A stretch of 64,000 bases of DNA from Indiicoccus explosivorum (GTDB lineage Bacteria; Bacillota; Bacilli; Bacillales_A; Planococcaceae), in assembly GCF_002167005.1 (NCBI RefSeq), contig NZ_NHTN01000022.1, positions 1 to 64,000 of the forward strand, read 5' to 3'. The translations under genes and the position numbers were made by a program. The notes below the pieces were generated by a model. The model saw nothing but the letters and a program-made list of their open reading frames with translations. It had not been told where the DNA came from and searched no databases. Every line of letters begins with the position of its first letter. The first letter of the stretch is position 1. Of this stretch, positions 55,525 to 64,000 are shown piece after piece.

Positions 55525-56154
55525 TTACATTCTGCCGTAGCCGGCGAAGTGGTCGCCCCAGTACGGGCCGTAGACGCTGTCGATGCCGACACCGCCGCCA
55601 TTGGCAGAGACCATTTTCCCGCCGCCGATGTAGATGCCGATGTGCGAGATGCCCGCTTTGTAAGTGCCTGAGAAGAAGACGAGATCGCCAGGCTGCGGAT
55701 TGCTCACTTTATCCGCCATGTTGTAATAGCCTTGGGCGTTTGTGCGGGAGACATTGTGACCCGCCTGGTTCAGCGAGTGATAAATGAAGCCGCTGCAGTC
55801 GAAGCCGGCAGGGGTCGAACCGCCCCAGACGTATGGCACGCCGACGTAGCGTTTTGCGACATCCGCCACTGCGGAATACGCATTCGTCGTGAACTGCGAT
55901 TTGACTTGCGGAGCGGCTGCAGTTGCAGCACCGCTTGTCTCAATGGTCTGCCCCGCATAGATCAGGTGACTTGAAATGCCGTTGATCGCCTGCAGGCTGT
56001 TTACAGTCGTTCCGTATGTCTGGGCGATTTCCCACAGTGTATCTCCATAGCTTACTTGATGAGTGGCTGCGCTCGCCGGTGCGGCGGCTGCAGATGACAG
56101 GGCGACAGTGGCAGTAAAGGCGAGTAGTGCTTTCTTTGTTTTTCTCATTCTCAT
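55525..56154 (-). CDS. Secreted LysM-NlpC/P60 peptidoglycan endopeptidase
   Basis: A 209-residue paralogue of the 1.4 kb gene, with a signal peptide ending ASAA (about 30), one LysM (GDTLWEIAQTYG), and an NlpC/P60 domain with FDCSGF and ISHIGIY. The catalytic halves are nearly identical (SGTYKAGISH(V/I)GIYIGGG). It has one LysM instead of two, so the pair arose by duplication with loss or gain of a repeat. Start after GGAGCGGAA. Confidence 0.92.
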   Translation of the reverse strand: MRMRKTKKALLAFTATVALSSAAAAPASAATHQVSYGDTLWEIAQTYGTTVNSLQAINGISSHLIYAGQTIETSGAATAAAPQVKSQFTTNAYSAVADVAKRYVGVPYVWGGSTPAGFDCSGFIYHSLNQAGHNVSRTNAQGYYNMADKVSNPQPGDLVFFSGTYKAGISHIGIYIGGGKMVSANGGGVGIDSVYGPYWGDHFAGYGRM

Positions 56155-56244
56155 TTCCGCTCCTTCAAAACGTAAATCCGTTTAGTAGTTGTCCGTGCCT
56201 CGTCAGTAAAAACCATATGTGGTGTTGCCAAAAATTCATCTTTC

Positions 56245-56305
56245 GTTTGAAGCCTTGCTCAGTGTATCATGGCTTTTCGGAAAATAAACCGATGTAATGG
56301 CTTTG
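56245..56305 (-). promoter_or_regulatory. Promoter/leader block of the second NlpC/P60 gene
   Basis: Contains the same GTTTAT, 17-nt spacer, TACACT arrangement (56289-56261, minus strand) as upstream of the 1.4 kb paralogue, inside about 60 bp of shared sequence. Confidence 0.55.
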
Positions 56306-56580
56306 TGAGTGCTTTCTAATCTTTTTGTTACAGTCTGTGATGTTTTTAATTTTGTGTAATACAGGGCTGAAGCCAATAGCCTCAGCGGATGAGCATGGTT
56401 GGCAGAAGCGGAACGGGGATTTTCCTGTAACATAGGAAAACCGGAAATCGGCCCGATTCTGCTGTCCGGCATGTGGTTTTCCAGACCGGCGGCTGGCGGC
56501 TGCAGGCCGAATTGGTTCCACTCATGCCTTTTCGTGGTACAATAGCGGTCATCACGCAATGGTGCGGAAGGAGAAGGACG

Positions 56581-57384
56581 ATGATTAAAAAGAAAAAATG
56601 GATGTTGAGTTTAGCTCTGAGCGGATCCGTGGCATTGCTCGCGGCTTGCGGAGGAGCAGAAGAGACGGCGGAAGAACCCGCAGAGGTAGAAGAACCGGCA
56701 GAGGCGGAAGAGCCTGCAGAGGCGGAAGAGCCGGTTGAGGAAGGGACAGAAGAAGAAGCGGAAGCCCCGGCAGTCCCTGAGCCGGACTTGGAAGGAATTC
56801 CTGACGTCGTGGCTGAAGTGAACGGCGAAGAGATCACACGGGAGGAATTCGAGTCCGTGTACACAGCGCAATTCCCGCAAATGGCCATGCAGGCGCAGCT
56901 GACCGGCCAGGAAGTGGATCAGGACCAGCTGAAACAGCAGCTGGCGGAAAGCTTGATCTCCCAAGAATTGCTTATTCAAGAGACGGCCAATCAGGAACTG
57001 ACCGCTTCCGAGGAAGAAGTGGATGCGGCGCTGACTGAACTGGCGGAGCAGAATGGACTGGCTTCAGCTGAGGAGTTCCTGACAGCGCTGGAAGAGCAGG
57101 GGCTGTCTCCGGAAGAAGTCCGGGCCCAAGTGGAAACGCAAGTGAAAGTGGAGAAACTGATCGCCGAAGAGACGGGTGAAATCAATCCGACAGAGGAAGA
57201 ACTGCAAGCGCTCTATGACCAGATTCAAGCGCAGCAGGAACAGGCGGGCGGCGGAGAACTTCCGGCTTTTGAAGAAATCAAACCGGATCTGGAACAGCAG
57301 ATCATTCAGCAAAAAGAACAGGAAGCCATACAGAACCTCGTCGCGGAACTTCGTGAAACTGCCGACATCACCGTCAATCTTTAA
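56581..57384 (+). CDS. SurA-N domain lipoprotein chaperone
   Basis: A 267-residue lipoprotein with lipobox VALLAAC (Cys about 20). An acidic repetitive tether (EEPAEAEEPAEAEEPVEE, about 25-55) is followed by a SurA/PrsA-like N-terminal chaperone domain (VVAEVNGEEITREEFESVY). No PpiC domain follows, so it should act as a chaperone without isomerase activity. ATG 56581 follows GGAAGGAGAAGGACG. Confidence 0.85.
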   Translation: MIKKKKWMLSLALSGSVALLAACGGAEETAEEPAEVEEPAEAEEPAEAEEPVEEGTEEEAEAPAVPEPDLEGIPDVVAEVNGEEITREEFESVYTAQFPQMAMQAQLTGQEVDQDQLKQQLAESLISQELLIQETANQELTASEEEVDAALTELAEQNGLASAEEFLTALEEQGLSPEEVRAQVETQVKVEKLIAEETGEINPTEEELQALYDQIQAQQEQAGGGELPAFEEIKPDLEQQIIQQKEQEAIQNLVAELRETADITVNL

Positions 57385-57403
57385 TGAATCTGATACGGCA
57401 GCT

Positions 57404-57439
57404 AAAAAACAGGCAGCGGAAATCCGCTGCCTGTTTTTT
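57404..57439 (+). terminator. Terminator after the SurA-like gene
   Basis: CAGGCAGCGGA/TCCGCTGCCTG stem followed by TTTTTT; A-rich on the other side, so it could also serve the convergent CC-peptide gene. Confidence 0.9.
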
Positions 57440-57452
57440 CGCGTGCAATCAG

Positions 57453-57605
57453 TCAACAGCACTGGCGCTCGCCGGCTGCTTTTTCCTCTTCCGAACGTTC
57501 CGGCGGCGGACAGCAGTCCGTGTCATTCCGCTTCACTTCTTTGATTTCAACCGCACAGCAGCTTTCCTCTTTGTTTTCTCCGAACAGTTTGATGAACAGA
57601 TCCAT
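57453..57605 (-). CDS. Small protein with three Cys-Cys pairs
   Basis: A 50-residue protein starting MDLFIKLFGENKEE, with vicinal Cys pairs at 16-17, 31-32 and 49-50 (the last two residues). The rest is charged. AAGGAGTGTTTCCC lies upstream of ATG 57605, 18 bases after the permease stop. Vicinal thiols are classic ligands for trivalent arsenic or other soft metals, and the permease belongs to a family that includes an organoarsenical exporter, so a delivery or buffering role is likely (inference). Confidence 0.78.
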   Translation of the reverse strand: MDLFIKLFGENKEESCCAVEIKEVKRNDTDCCPPPERSEEEKAAGERQCC

Positions 57606-57623
57606 GGGAAACACTCCTTATAA

Positions 57624-58490
57624 TTAGATTAGGTAAAACAGGAATCCGGATAATGTAGCCATCGTGATGACGGACACAATGAACGCAGCGACGAGCCGCT
57701 TTTGGAAAATGCTGTTCAGAAGCGTCACTTCAGGCAGGCTTGCACCGGCAGACGAGATCATGAGCGCCATGACCGGGGCGATGGCCATCCCTTTCGCCAG
57801 CAGTATGGCGGAGACCGGAACCATGGCGGAGAGCCGGATGTAAAGCGGAATGCCGATGACTGCAGCAAGCGGCACCAGCCACCAGGATTCTTCGCTGAAC
57901 AATCCGGCCAGCCATTTATCCGGGACGGCCCCTTGGATCACCGCCCCGATGGCGGCACCGGCAAGCAAGTAGGGAAAGACCGACCGCATCAGCTTCACCG
58001 TTTCATTCCATGCATGTTTCAGATTGAATGTCCCAGGTGCCGGATGGTACCCGTTCAACACGACTTCTTTCACGCCGGATTGGAAACCGAACTTCTCGAG
58101 TGCAAAACCGACTGCGACCGACAAGGTTCCTGCAATGACCGTATAGGCAATGGCGACTTTGACACTGAGCATGACGGCCATCAGCGTGATGATGGTCGGG
58201 TCGAGCACCGGCGAGGCGAATAAAAACACCATGACGACACCGAATCTGACGTTTTTCTGCAGCAGAGTGACCACAACGGGAATGGTCGAACAGGAACAGA
58301 ACGGGGTAATGAACGCGATCGCAAGTGCAGCAACGGAACCCGTCATGAAATTCCGCCCATCCAGCAAGCGGTTGAGTTTGTCGAACGGCATGATTCCCTG
58401 CAGGACATTTACAAGGAACGAAATAGCGAAGAACAGCACAGCCAGTTCAGCCGCGAGTGAAATGAAACTTTCCAGCGCCTGGACAAACAC
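57624..58490 (-). CDS. ArsP/YraQ-type permease
   Basis: A 288-residue membrane protein with eight or more helices of the DUF318 permease family. The first half has FITPFCSCSTIPV, the Cys-Ser-Cys region characteristic of ArsP-like transporters; the second half has the mirror motif SAGASLPEVTLL. ArsP exports trivalent organoarsenicals; other family members are linked to metals. It follows the MarR gene, with an operator-like palindrome between them. Confidence 0.86.
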   Translation of the reverse strand: MFVQALESFISLAAELAVLFFAISFLVNVLQGIMPFDKLNRLLDGRNFMTGSVAALAIAFITPFCSCSTIPVVVTLLQKNVRFGVVMVFLFASPVLDPTIITLMAVMLSVKVAIAYTVIAGTLSVAVGFALEKFGFQSGVKEVVLNGYHPAPGTFNLKHAWNETVKLMRSVFPYLLAGAAIGAVIQGAVPDKWLAGLFSEESWWLVPLAAVIGIPLYIRLSAMVPVSAILLAKGMAIAPVMALMISSAGASLPEVTLLNSIFQKRLVAAFIVSVITMATLSGFLFYLI

Positions 58491-58510
58491 GGAATCACCT
58501 CCTTTATTTA

Positions 58511-58526
58511 TTTGCAGTATGCAAGT
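58511..58526. promoter_or_regulatory. MarR operator copy 2
   Basis: TTTGCAGTATGCAAGT matches the palindrome upstream of the MarR gene (CTTGCAATATGCAAGT) and lies just before the permease start. Confidence 0.65.
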
Positions 58527-58541
58527 ATTAGCGGAAAAAGA

Positions 58542-58991
58542 TCACCCCGGGAAGGGGGTGCAGCAACGATCCGATTTCAGCATGGCGTTATTCAGCAGCT
58601 GAATGGAGCGGAAGACCGTTTCCTGTTCTTCTTCACTCAACTTATCAAAGACATCTTTCAGGTATGCGTTCATTTCAGCGTCGATCCTTGCCGCGGTCTG
58701 TCTGCCTTCAGTCGTAAGGGACAGCAGCTGGATGCGCCGGTCATCGGGGTTCGGCGTCTTTTTGACAAGTCCCAGCTTGATCAGGGCCTGGACTTGCCGG
58801 CTGAAGGTGGTGATGTCCGTTCCGAGCGTTTCAGCCACTTGCTGCATGGACGGGGCATGCTGCCGTTCGATTTCAAAAAGGATCGAGCTCTGGATGGGCG
58901 ACAGGTCATGTTCATCCGTCCGGCAGCAATTTCGGTTCAAAAAACCTAGGCGCCGGGTCATGATTTGAATTTCTTCGCGAAGATCGTGCAT
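58542..58991 (-). CDS. MarR-family regulator with vicinal cysteines
   Basis: A 149-residue MarR winged-helix regulator: MQQVAETLGTDITTFSRQVQALIKLGLV and wing DRRIQLLSLT. Unusual vicinal Cys pairs are in NRNCCRTDE (about 22-23) and near the end in DRCCTPFPG. These could bind a thiophilic metalloid and release DNA (inference). It heads the permease and CC-peptide operon and likely represses it. ATG follows GAGGTGATCACCG. Confidence 0.88.
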   Translation of the reverse strand: MHDLREEIQIMTRRLGFLNRNCCRTDEHDLSPIQSSILFEIERQHAPSMQQVAETLGTDITTFSRQVQALIKLGLVKKTPNPDDRRIQLLSLTTEGRQTAARIDAEMNAYLKDVFDKLSEEEQETVFRSIQLLNNAMLKSDRCCTPFPG

Positions 58992-59025
58992 CGGTGATCA
59001 CCTCTGATTCAGTTATACCCCATTA

Positions 59026-59042
59026 ACTTGCAATATGCAAGT
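59026..59042. promoter_or_regulatory. MarR operator copy 1
   Basis: ACTTGCAATATGCAAGT is a 7+7 palindrome 35 bases upstream of the MarR start. A third partial copy (CAATATGCAAG) is at 59069-59079. Confidence 0.7.
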
Positions 59043-59079
59043 ATTTTATTTCAGAATTAGGGTTACATCAATATGCAAG

Positions 59080-60210
<1,131 letters not shown>

Positions 60211-60248
60211 CGGCCCCAAAAATACGGCAGCCGGCTACTGTTAATTGC

Positions 60249-61349
60249 TCATGTCCTGCTCATGGACAAAATCCGTGAAACCGCACTTTCAGCGGACCGG
60301 ATGGCACCTTCGAGATGACCGCTGTACTGCGGATCGGTTTCAGTGCCGGCAAACAGCAGTTTCTGTGCCCATTCGCCTTCAACCATTGGCTGTCCATAGG
60401 TCCCGTAAGCTTTAATCGGGCTCAAGTCTTCTTCCGATGCAGTATCCGCATCCGCCGACCAGTCTTTGTATAGGATCGCTTCCGGATTTCCTGCTTCCTC
60501 GCCAAAAACTTTCACGAGCTGAGCAAGAACAAGCTCTTTCACTTTCTCTTCTCCCAACGCTTCCCGTGCTGCTGCCGGGGTTCCGAAGAAACCGAAAAGC
60601 GCACCCGCCCCCTGTTCAGGAGAAGCGTCATAGATCTCTTGCAGCGGCCCGACGGAGCTCAGAACAAATCCGGAGACGCCGGTTTCCCGCCAGAATGGGC
60701 GGTCGTAAACTGCGACCGCTTTGGCCTGTTCAGCCATCCATGTAGGCTTATTTTCGATATCGCGCAATAAATCCCGAGGAAGTGAAGGGGAAAATGCGAT
60801 GTATTTGGCCGTCAGGCGGGGCGGCATCGCCAAAATGACGGCCCGTGCCTGGATGGATTCGGTTTTACCGTCAGCACGGACAGCTTCGACGATGACATTC
60901 CCTGTTTCATTCAGCCGGACTTCGGTCACCCGGGTCTCCAGCTCGATCGTGCCTGGCGGAAGTGTCGCAGCCAGTGCGTCGATGAGTGACTGGACCCCTC
61001 CTTTCAGCCGCATCCGTCTGTCTTCGGCGTATCCTTGGAGAATGCAGCGTTCCGGCGGCTGGGTCTGGAACCGTTCCAGCAGCACTTCACCTTCGTTATA
61101 CTGATCGAACGTTTCAAGCTTCAGTTCGTCCACAAGAGATGCGATTGCATGCTCGCCGGGCCAGAACCAAGTCGGTCCGAGGTCGAACCGTCCCAATTCA
61201 GGGCTGTCCGGAACTTCCGTGCTCAATGCTCTGCCGCCGATCCGGTCTCTGCTTTCCAAGACCCGGCAATCGATTCCCTGTTTTGTCAGCAGGAATGCTG
61301 CATGGAGTCCGCTGAGCCCCGCACCTGCAATGATGACTGGATTATTCAT
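60249..61349 (-). CDS. Flavin monoamine oxidase
   Basis: A 366-residue FAD amine oxidase. N-terminal dinucleotide fold IIAGAGLSGLHAAFLL, then LESRDRIGGRALS, and the C-terminal FAD motif LLFAGTETDPQYSGHLEGAIRSAE. It oxidises a primary or secondary amine to an aldehyde or ketone with release of ammonia and peroxide; substrate unknown. ATG 61349 follows CAAGGAGGCAGCCT. Shorter than typical eukaryotic MAO, lacking the membrane tail. Confidence 0.9.
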   Translation of the reverse strand: MNNPVIIAGAGLSGLHAAFLLTKQGIDCRVLESRDRIGGRALSTEVPDSPELGRFDLGPTWFWPGEHAIASLVDELKLETFDQYNEGEVLLERFQTQPPERCILQGYAEDRRMRLKGGVQSLIDALAATLPPGTIELETRVTEVRLNETGNVIVEAVRADGKTESIQARAVILAMPPRLTAKYIAFSPSLPRDLLRDIENKPTWMAEQAKAVAVYDRPFWRETGVSGFVLSSVGPLQEIYDASPEQGAGALFGFFGTPAAAREALGEEKVKELVLAQLVKVFGEEAGNPEAILYKDWSADADTASEEDLSPIKAYGTYGQPMVEGEWAQKLLFAGTETDPQYSGHLEGAIRSAESAVSRILSMSRT

Positions 61350-61420
61350 AGGCTGCCTCCTTGGATGATGGAATGGATTCATTGAATTATATCGTGCACA
61401 GGGATACAAAAAAAGAAACG

Positions 61421-61446
61421 AAAAAAAGGGGATGCCAAATCCCCCT
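61421..61446 (-). terminator. Terminator after the YqeY gene
   Basis: Minus strand GGGGAT/ATCCCC stem with loop TTGGC, followed by seven T residues. Confidence 0.8.
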
Positions 61447-61450
61447 TCTT

Positions 61451-61903
61451 CTACTGCTTCAGCAGCCGGGACACCGTCTCGTTGATGAACTTGCCGTCTG
61501 CTTTCCCTTTCAGTTTCGGCATGATGACTTTCAGCACCGCCCCTTTGTCGGAAGGGCCGGTCGCTCCGGTTTCGGTGATGACTTCCCGGACGGCCGCTTC
61601 GACTTCCGCCTCGCTCATCTGCTCCGGCAGATAGCGGGACAGTTCGGTGAGCCGTTTTTCGAGTTTGTCGATGACAGCTGCATAATCCCCTTCGGCTTTC
61701 TGGTATCCTTCAAGTTCTTCTTTCGTCTGTTTGACTTCGCGGCTGACGACCGTCACTTCCTCATCGGCCGATAATGGGCCTTTTGAATTGATCTCTTCGT
61801 TCTGCAGAGCGGATTTGAGCTGGCGGAGAGTCGCGAGCCGCTCTTTGTCCTTCGCTTTCATGGCTTCCTTAATATGCTGGTCAATGTCCGATTTGATCGT
61901 CAT
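61451..61903 (-). CDS. yqeY: YqeY (GatB/YqeY domain) protein
   Basis: A 150-residue helical YqeY-family protein: AMKAKDKERLATLRQLKSALQNEEIN at the start, YLPEQMSEAEVEAAV, and GATGPSDKGAVLKVIMPKLKG. Related to the tail of GatB, which contacts tRNA in tRNA-dependent amidation; the precise role is unclear. ATG 61903 follows GGAAGGACAG; ATG 61921 is also possible. Confidence 0.93.
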   Translation of the reverse strand: MTIKSDIDQHIKEAMKAKDKERLATLRQLKSALQNEEINSKGPLSADEEVTVVSREVKQTKEELEGYQKAEGDYAAVIDKLEKRLTELSRYLPEQMSEAEVEAAVREVITETGATGPSDKGAVLKVIMPKLKGKADGKFINETVSRLLKQ

Positions 61904-61968
61904 GGCTGTCTGTCCTTCCATTTGGTAGTCGGTTCAATCCGCTGTCTCCAGTGTAGCAGAAACGGCGC

Positions 61969-62814
61969 TCAGTTTTTATTCCGGTATAAGTAAAGCGTGA
62001 TCGGGGCGAAAATGGCGGTCATGACCACCGAGACGATCAGGACCCAGAGCACATCCCCCGCCGTTGCCGTTCCGTGCATGAGTCCGCGGACCGCCGTGGC
62101 AAGGAGGGAGATCGGATTGATTTCGACAAATCCCTGGAGCCATGACGGCAATGTTTCTGGTGCGACAAAGACGTTGCTGACGAAGGTCAGCGGCATCAGG
62201 ACCATGAAGCTGATCATCATCAAGGTTTTTTCCGAACGGACGATCAGTCCGAAAACTGTCCAGATCCATGAAAAGCTGAATGCGAACACCAGGATCAGCA
62301 AAACGGCACTGAAGAGGCCCATCGCCCCTCCTTCCGGCCGGAACCCGAGCGCAAACCCGAGCGCGATCATGATGGCGGAAGCGATGGTGTACCGGATGAC
62401 ATCCACGAGCAGCGCGCCGACCAGCGCCGACGGCAGCCAGATCGGCAGTGTGCGGAACCGGTCGAAAATGCCTTTCCGGATGTCGTTGTTCAAATCGATT
62501 CCCGTGTAGATGGTGATTTGGGCAACGGTCATGACCAGGATGCCGGGAAGCAGGAACTGGAGGTAATCGGCGGTCGACCCGGCAATCGCACCCCCGAACA
62601 AGTACGTGAACATCAGCAGGAAAATGATCGGGAAAACCGTGACATCGAACATCTGCTCCGGCACATGCTTGATCCGAAGCAGCGCCCGTGTGGCGAACGC
62701 GGCAGTAGAAGCCGCGGCATTCGGCCGGGCGGGCCGGTTTCCGGAAGCGACCGCCGCGTGCAGCCGCGCGTCCGGATTGTCGGTTTCCCTCCGTTCAATA
62801 ACGTCCGTCATCAA
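61969..62814 (-). CDS. ABC-2 type permease, DrrB-like
   Basis: A 281-residue exporter permease with six helices in the ABC-2 layout: [42 protein letters not shown] and [23 protein letters not shown]. DrrB-type permeases export drugs or lipids with a DrrA ATPase. Starts overlapping the ATPase stop by four bases. Confidence 0.9.
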   Translation of the reverse strand: MMTDVIERRETDNPDARLHAAVASGNRPARPNAAASTAAFATRALLRIKHVPEQMFDVTVFPIIFLLMFTYLFGGAIAGSTADYLQFLLPGILVMTVAQITIYTGIDLNNDIRKGIFDRFRTLPIWLPSALVGALLVDVIRYTIASAIMIALGFALGFRPEGGAMGLFSAVLLILVFAFSFSWIWTVFGLIVRSEKTLMMISFMVLMPLTFVSNVFVAPETLPSWLQGFVEINPISLLATAVRGLMHGTATAGDVLWVLIVSVVMTAIFAPITLYLYRNKN

Positions 62815-63806
62815 GATTCCTCCTCGGTGTGCGCGTCCGGACTCACAGATTGTCCGGTCAGTGTCAGAAACACTTCATCGAGACTCGGTCTGCCGAAAGA
62901 AAAATCACTGACCGCAATCCGTTCCCTGGCCAGCTCGCCAAGCGCTTCCGCTGCGAGGGAAGGGTCCTCGACCTGCGCCGTCAGGGCGGACGGGTCGCCT
63001 GCACTGAAAACAGCCATCGCCAGGCGTTTTTCGAGAATGGCCGCTGCCCGGTCCCGGTCATCCGCATTTGCCAGCTCAACATGGAATGTGCCGCTGCCGA
63101 CCGATGCTTTCAATTCGGCGCTGGAGCCTTCCGCTATGATCTTTCCGTCATGGATGACCGCAATCCGGTCCGCCAGCTGATCCGCCTCCTCCAAGTATTG
63201 CGTGGTGAGCAATACCGTCGTCCCGGCCCGGACCAGTGTCCGGATAATCGCCCACACCTGATTCCGGCTTCTCGGGTCGAGCCCTGTCGTCGGTTCATCC
63301 AGAAACAAGAGATCCGGCGTCACCACAATACTGGCGGCGATATCGATCCGCCTCCGCATGCCGCCTGAATAGTTTTTCACTTGCCGCTTTGCCGCGTCTT
63401 CGAGGCCGAACGCCCGCAGCAATTCGTCCGCGCGCCCTTTCGCTTCCCGCCGGCTGTAGCCCATCAGCCGCGCCATCAGGATGAGGTTTTCAATGCCGGT
63501 CAAATCTTCATCGATGGAGGCATACTGGCCCGTCAGGCTGATGCGGTTCCGGATGTCATCCGCTTCCCTGGACAGGTCATGACCGAAAATCCGGGCGGTC
63601 CCGCCGTCCGGTTTCAGCAATGTGGCGAGCATTCGGATGGTCGTCGTTTTCCCTGCTCCGTTCGGTCCTAAAAACCCGTACACCGTCCCTTTCCTGATCG
63701 CCAGGTCGACGCCGTCTACGGCGCGATGCTTGCCGAAGACTTTGACGAGGCCATGCGCTTCAACCGCCCATTCGGTCTCCGGTGATGCTGTTTGCAGTCC
63801 TTCCAT
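62811..63806 (-). CDS. ABC exporter ATPase, DrrA-like
   Basis: A 331-residue ATPase with Walker [10 protein letters not shown], signature YSGGMRRR, Walker [13 protein letters not shown] and a DrrA-type C-terminal domain of about 100 residues ([19 protein letters not shown]). ATG 63806 follows AGAGGTGATCGGA. Forms a two-gene exporter with the permease; substrate unknown. Confidence 0.92.
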   Translation of the reverse strand: MEGLQTASPETEWAVEAHGLVKVFGKHRAVDGVDLAIRKGTVYGFLGPNGAGKTTTIRMLATLLKPDGGTARIFGHDLSREADDIRNRISLTGQYASIDEDLTGIENLILMARLMGYSRREAKGRADELLRAFGLEDAAKRQVKNYSGGMRRRIDIAASIVVTPDLLFLDEPTTGLDPRSRNQVWAIIRTLVRAGTTVLLTTQYLEEADQLADRIAVIHDGKIIAEGSSAELKASVGSGTFHVELANADDRDRAAAILEKRLAMAVFSAGDPSALTAQVEDPSLAAEALGELARERIAVSDFSFGRPSLDEVFLTLTGQSVSPDAHTEEES

Positions 63807-64000
63807 TCCGATCACCTCTGATTGGTTATCAATAAAACCAGACAGCAAAAAAGGAACACTTGTTCTATATCAGCATACGCCTTTCATCATTCCGGCGCAA
63901 GTTAACTGTCTGAAAAATCAGCGATTTTATTCCCTGAAACTAGCTGCGGAATGCAGCGAAGTCAAACTCCCGCGACCTGGTTCCGTGCGGGTGCCAGTGT

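Noticed and set aside
63850-64000. Possible gene start at the right edge
   Set aside because: Only about 150 bases remain and no coding frame with a ribosome site is visible.

Overview
The window looks like chromosome of a Gram-positive, moderately high-GC member of the Bacillales, most likely Planococcaceae (inference). The grounds are spo0M with a SigW-type promoter, a YflT-like stress protein with a SigB-type promoter, ptsHI, fruRKA, a BceRSAB-type module, LysM-NlpC/P60 wall hydrolases, Bacillota-style lipoproteins and strong AGGAGG ribosome binding sites. No rRNA, phage, IS element or CRISPR array is visible.

The centre of interest is a selenium locus at about 14.2-25.1 kb. A selenocysteine tRNA (anticodon UCA) lies between two divergent gene sets. 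Rightwards run selB, a SelW-like selenoprotein (CxxU), selA, a haloalkane dehalogenase and a kinase-like gene. Leftwards run a GT4 protein resembling the selenosugar synthase SenB, selD (itself a selenoprotein, U18), a PhnD/PhnE/PhnC-type ABC transporter and a short NodB-type deacetylase. The deacetylase's only well-placed start codon is followed, at codon 6, by an in-frame UGA with a SECIS-like hairpin. A further selenoprotein, an OsmC-family peroxidase (U67...C135), is at 12.3 kb. Conventional gene calling cuts all of these at UGA. SelD supplies selenophosphate, SelA/SelB/tRNA-Sec insert Sec, and the SenB-like enzyme plus deacetylase could form a second, small-molecule branch (a selenosugar or aminoselenosugar). 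The ABC transporter may import a selenium compound.

Left flank (0-14 kb): membrane protein, DUF1259 protein, LysM-NlpC/P60 hydrolase, acidic lipoprotein, GtrA protein, GAF-GAF-PAS-GGDEF-EAL c-di-GMP enzyme, ThDP enzyme, DUF5658 protein, spo0M, glutamate dehydrogenase, OsmC-Sec, VanZ, CheW.

Middle (25-41.8 kb): ptsI/ptsH divergent from fruR-fruK-fruA; pabA and a pabB-pabC fusion; YtcJ-type amidohydrolase; PAP2 phosphatase; YflT-like stress protein; MOSC protein; Mug/TDG glycosylase; ANT(6)-like nucleotidyltransferase; DUF4334 protein; NCS2 permease.

Right part (41.8-64 kb): BceB-BceA-BceS-BceR; a cupin-XRE regulator divergent from a quinone/catechol-type cluster (hydrolase, dioxygenase, DoxX, 4-OT tautomerase, stand-alone GTP cyclohydrolase II); an AT-rich scar with a broken VOC gene and a PemK/MazF remnant; Dus; a second NlpC/P60 hydrolase; a SurA-N lipoprotein; a MarR-ArsP-CC-peptide metalloid module with repeated operators; a largely gene-free 1.2 kb stretch; a flavin amine oxidase; YqeY; and a DrrAB-type exporter.
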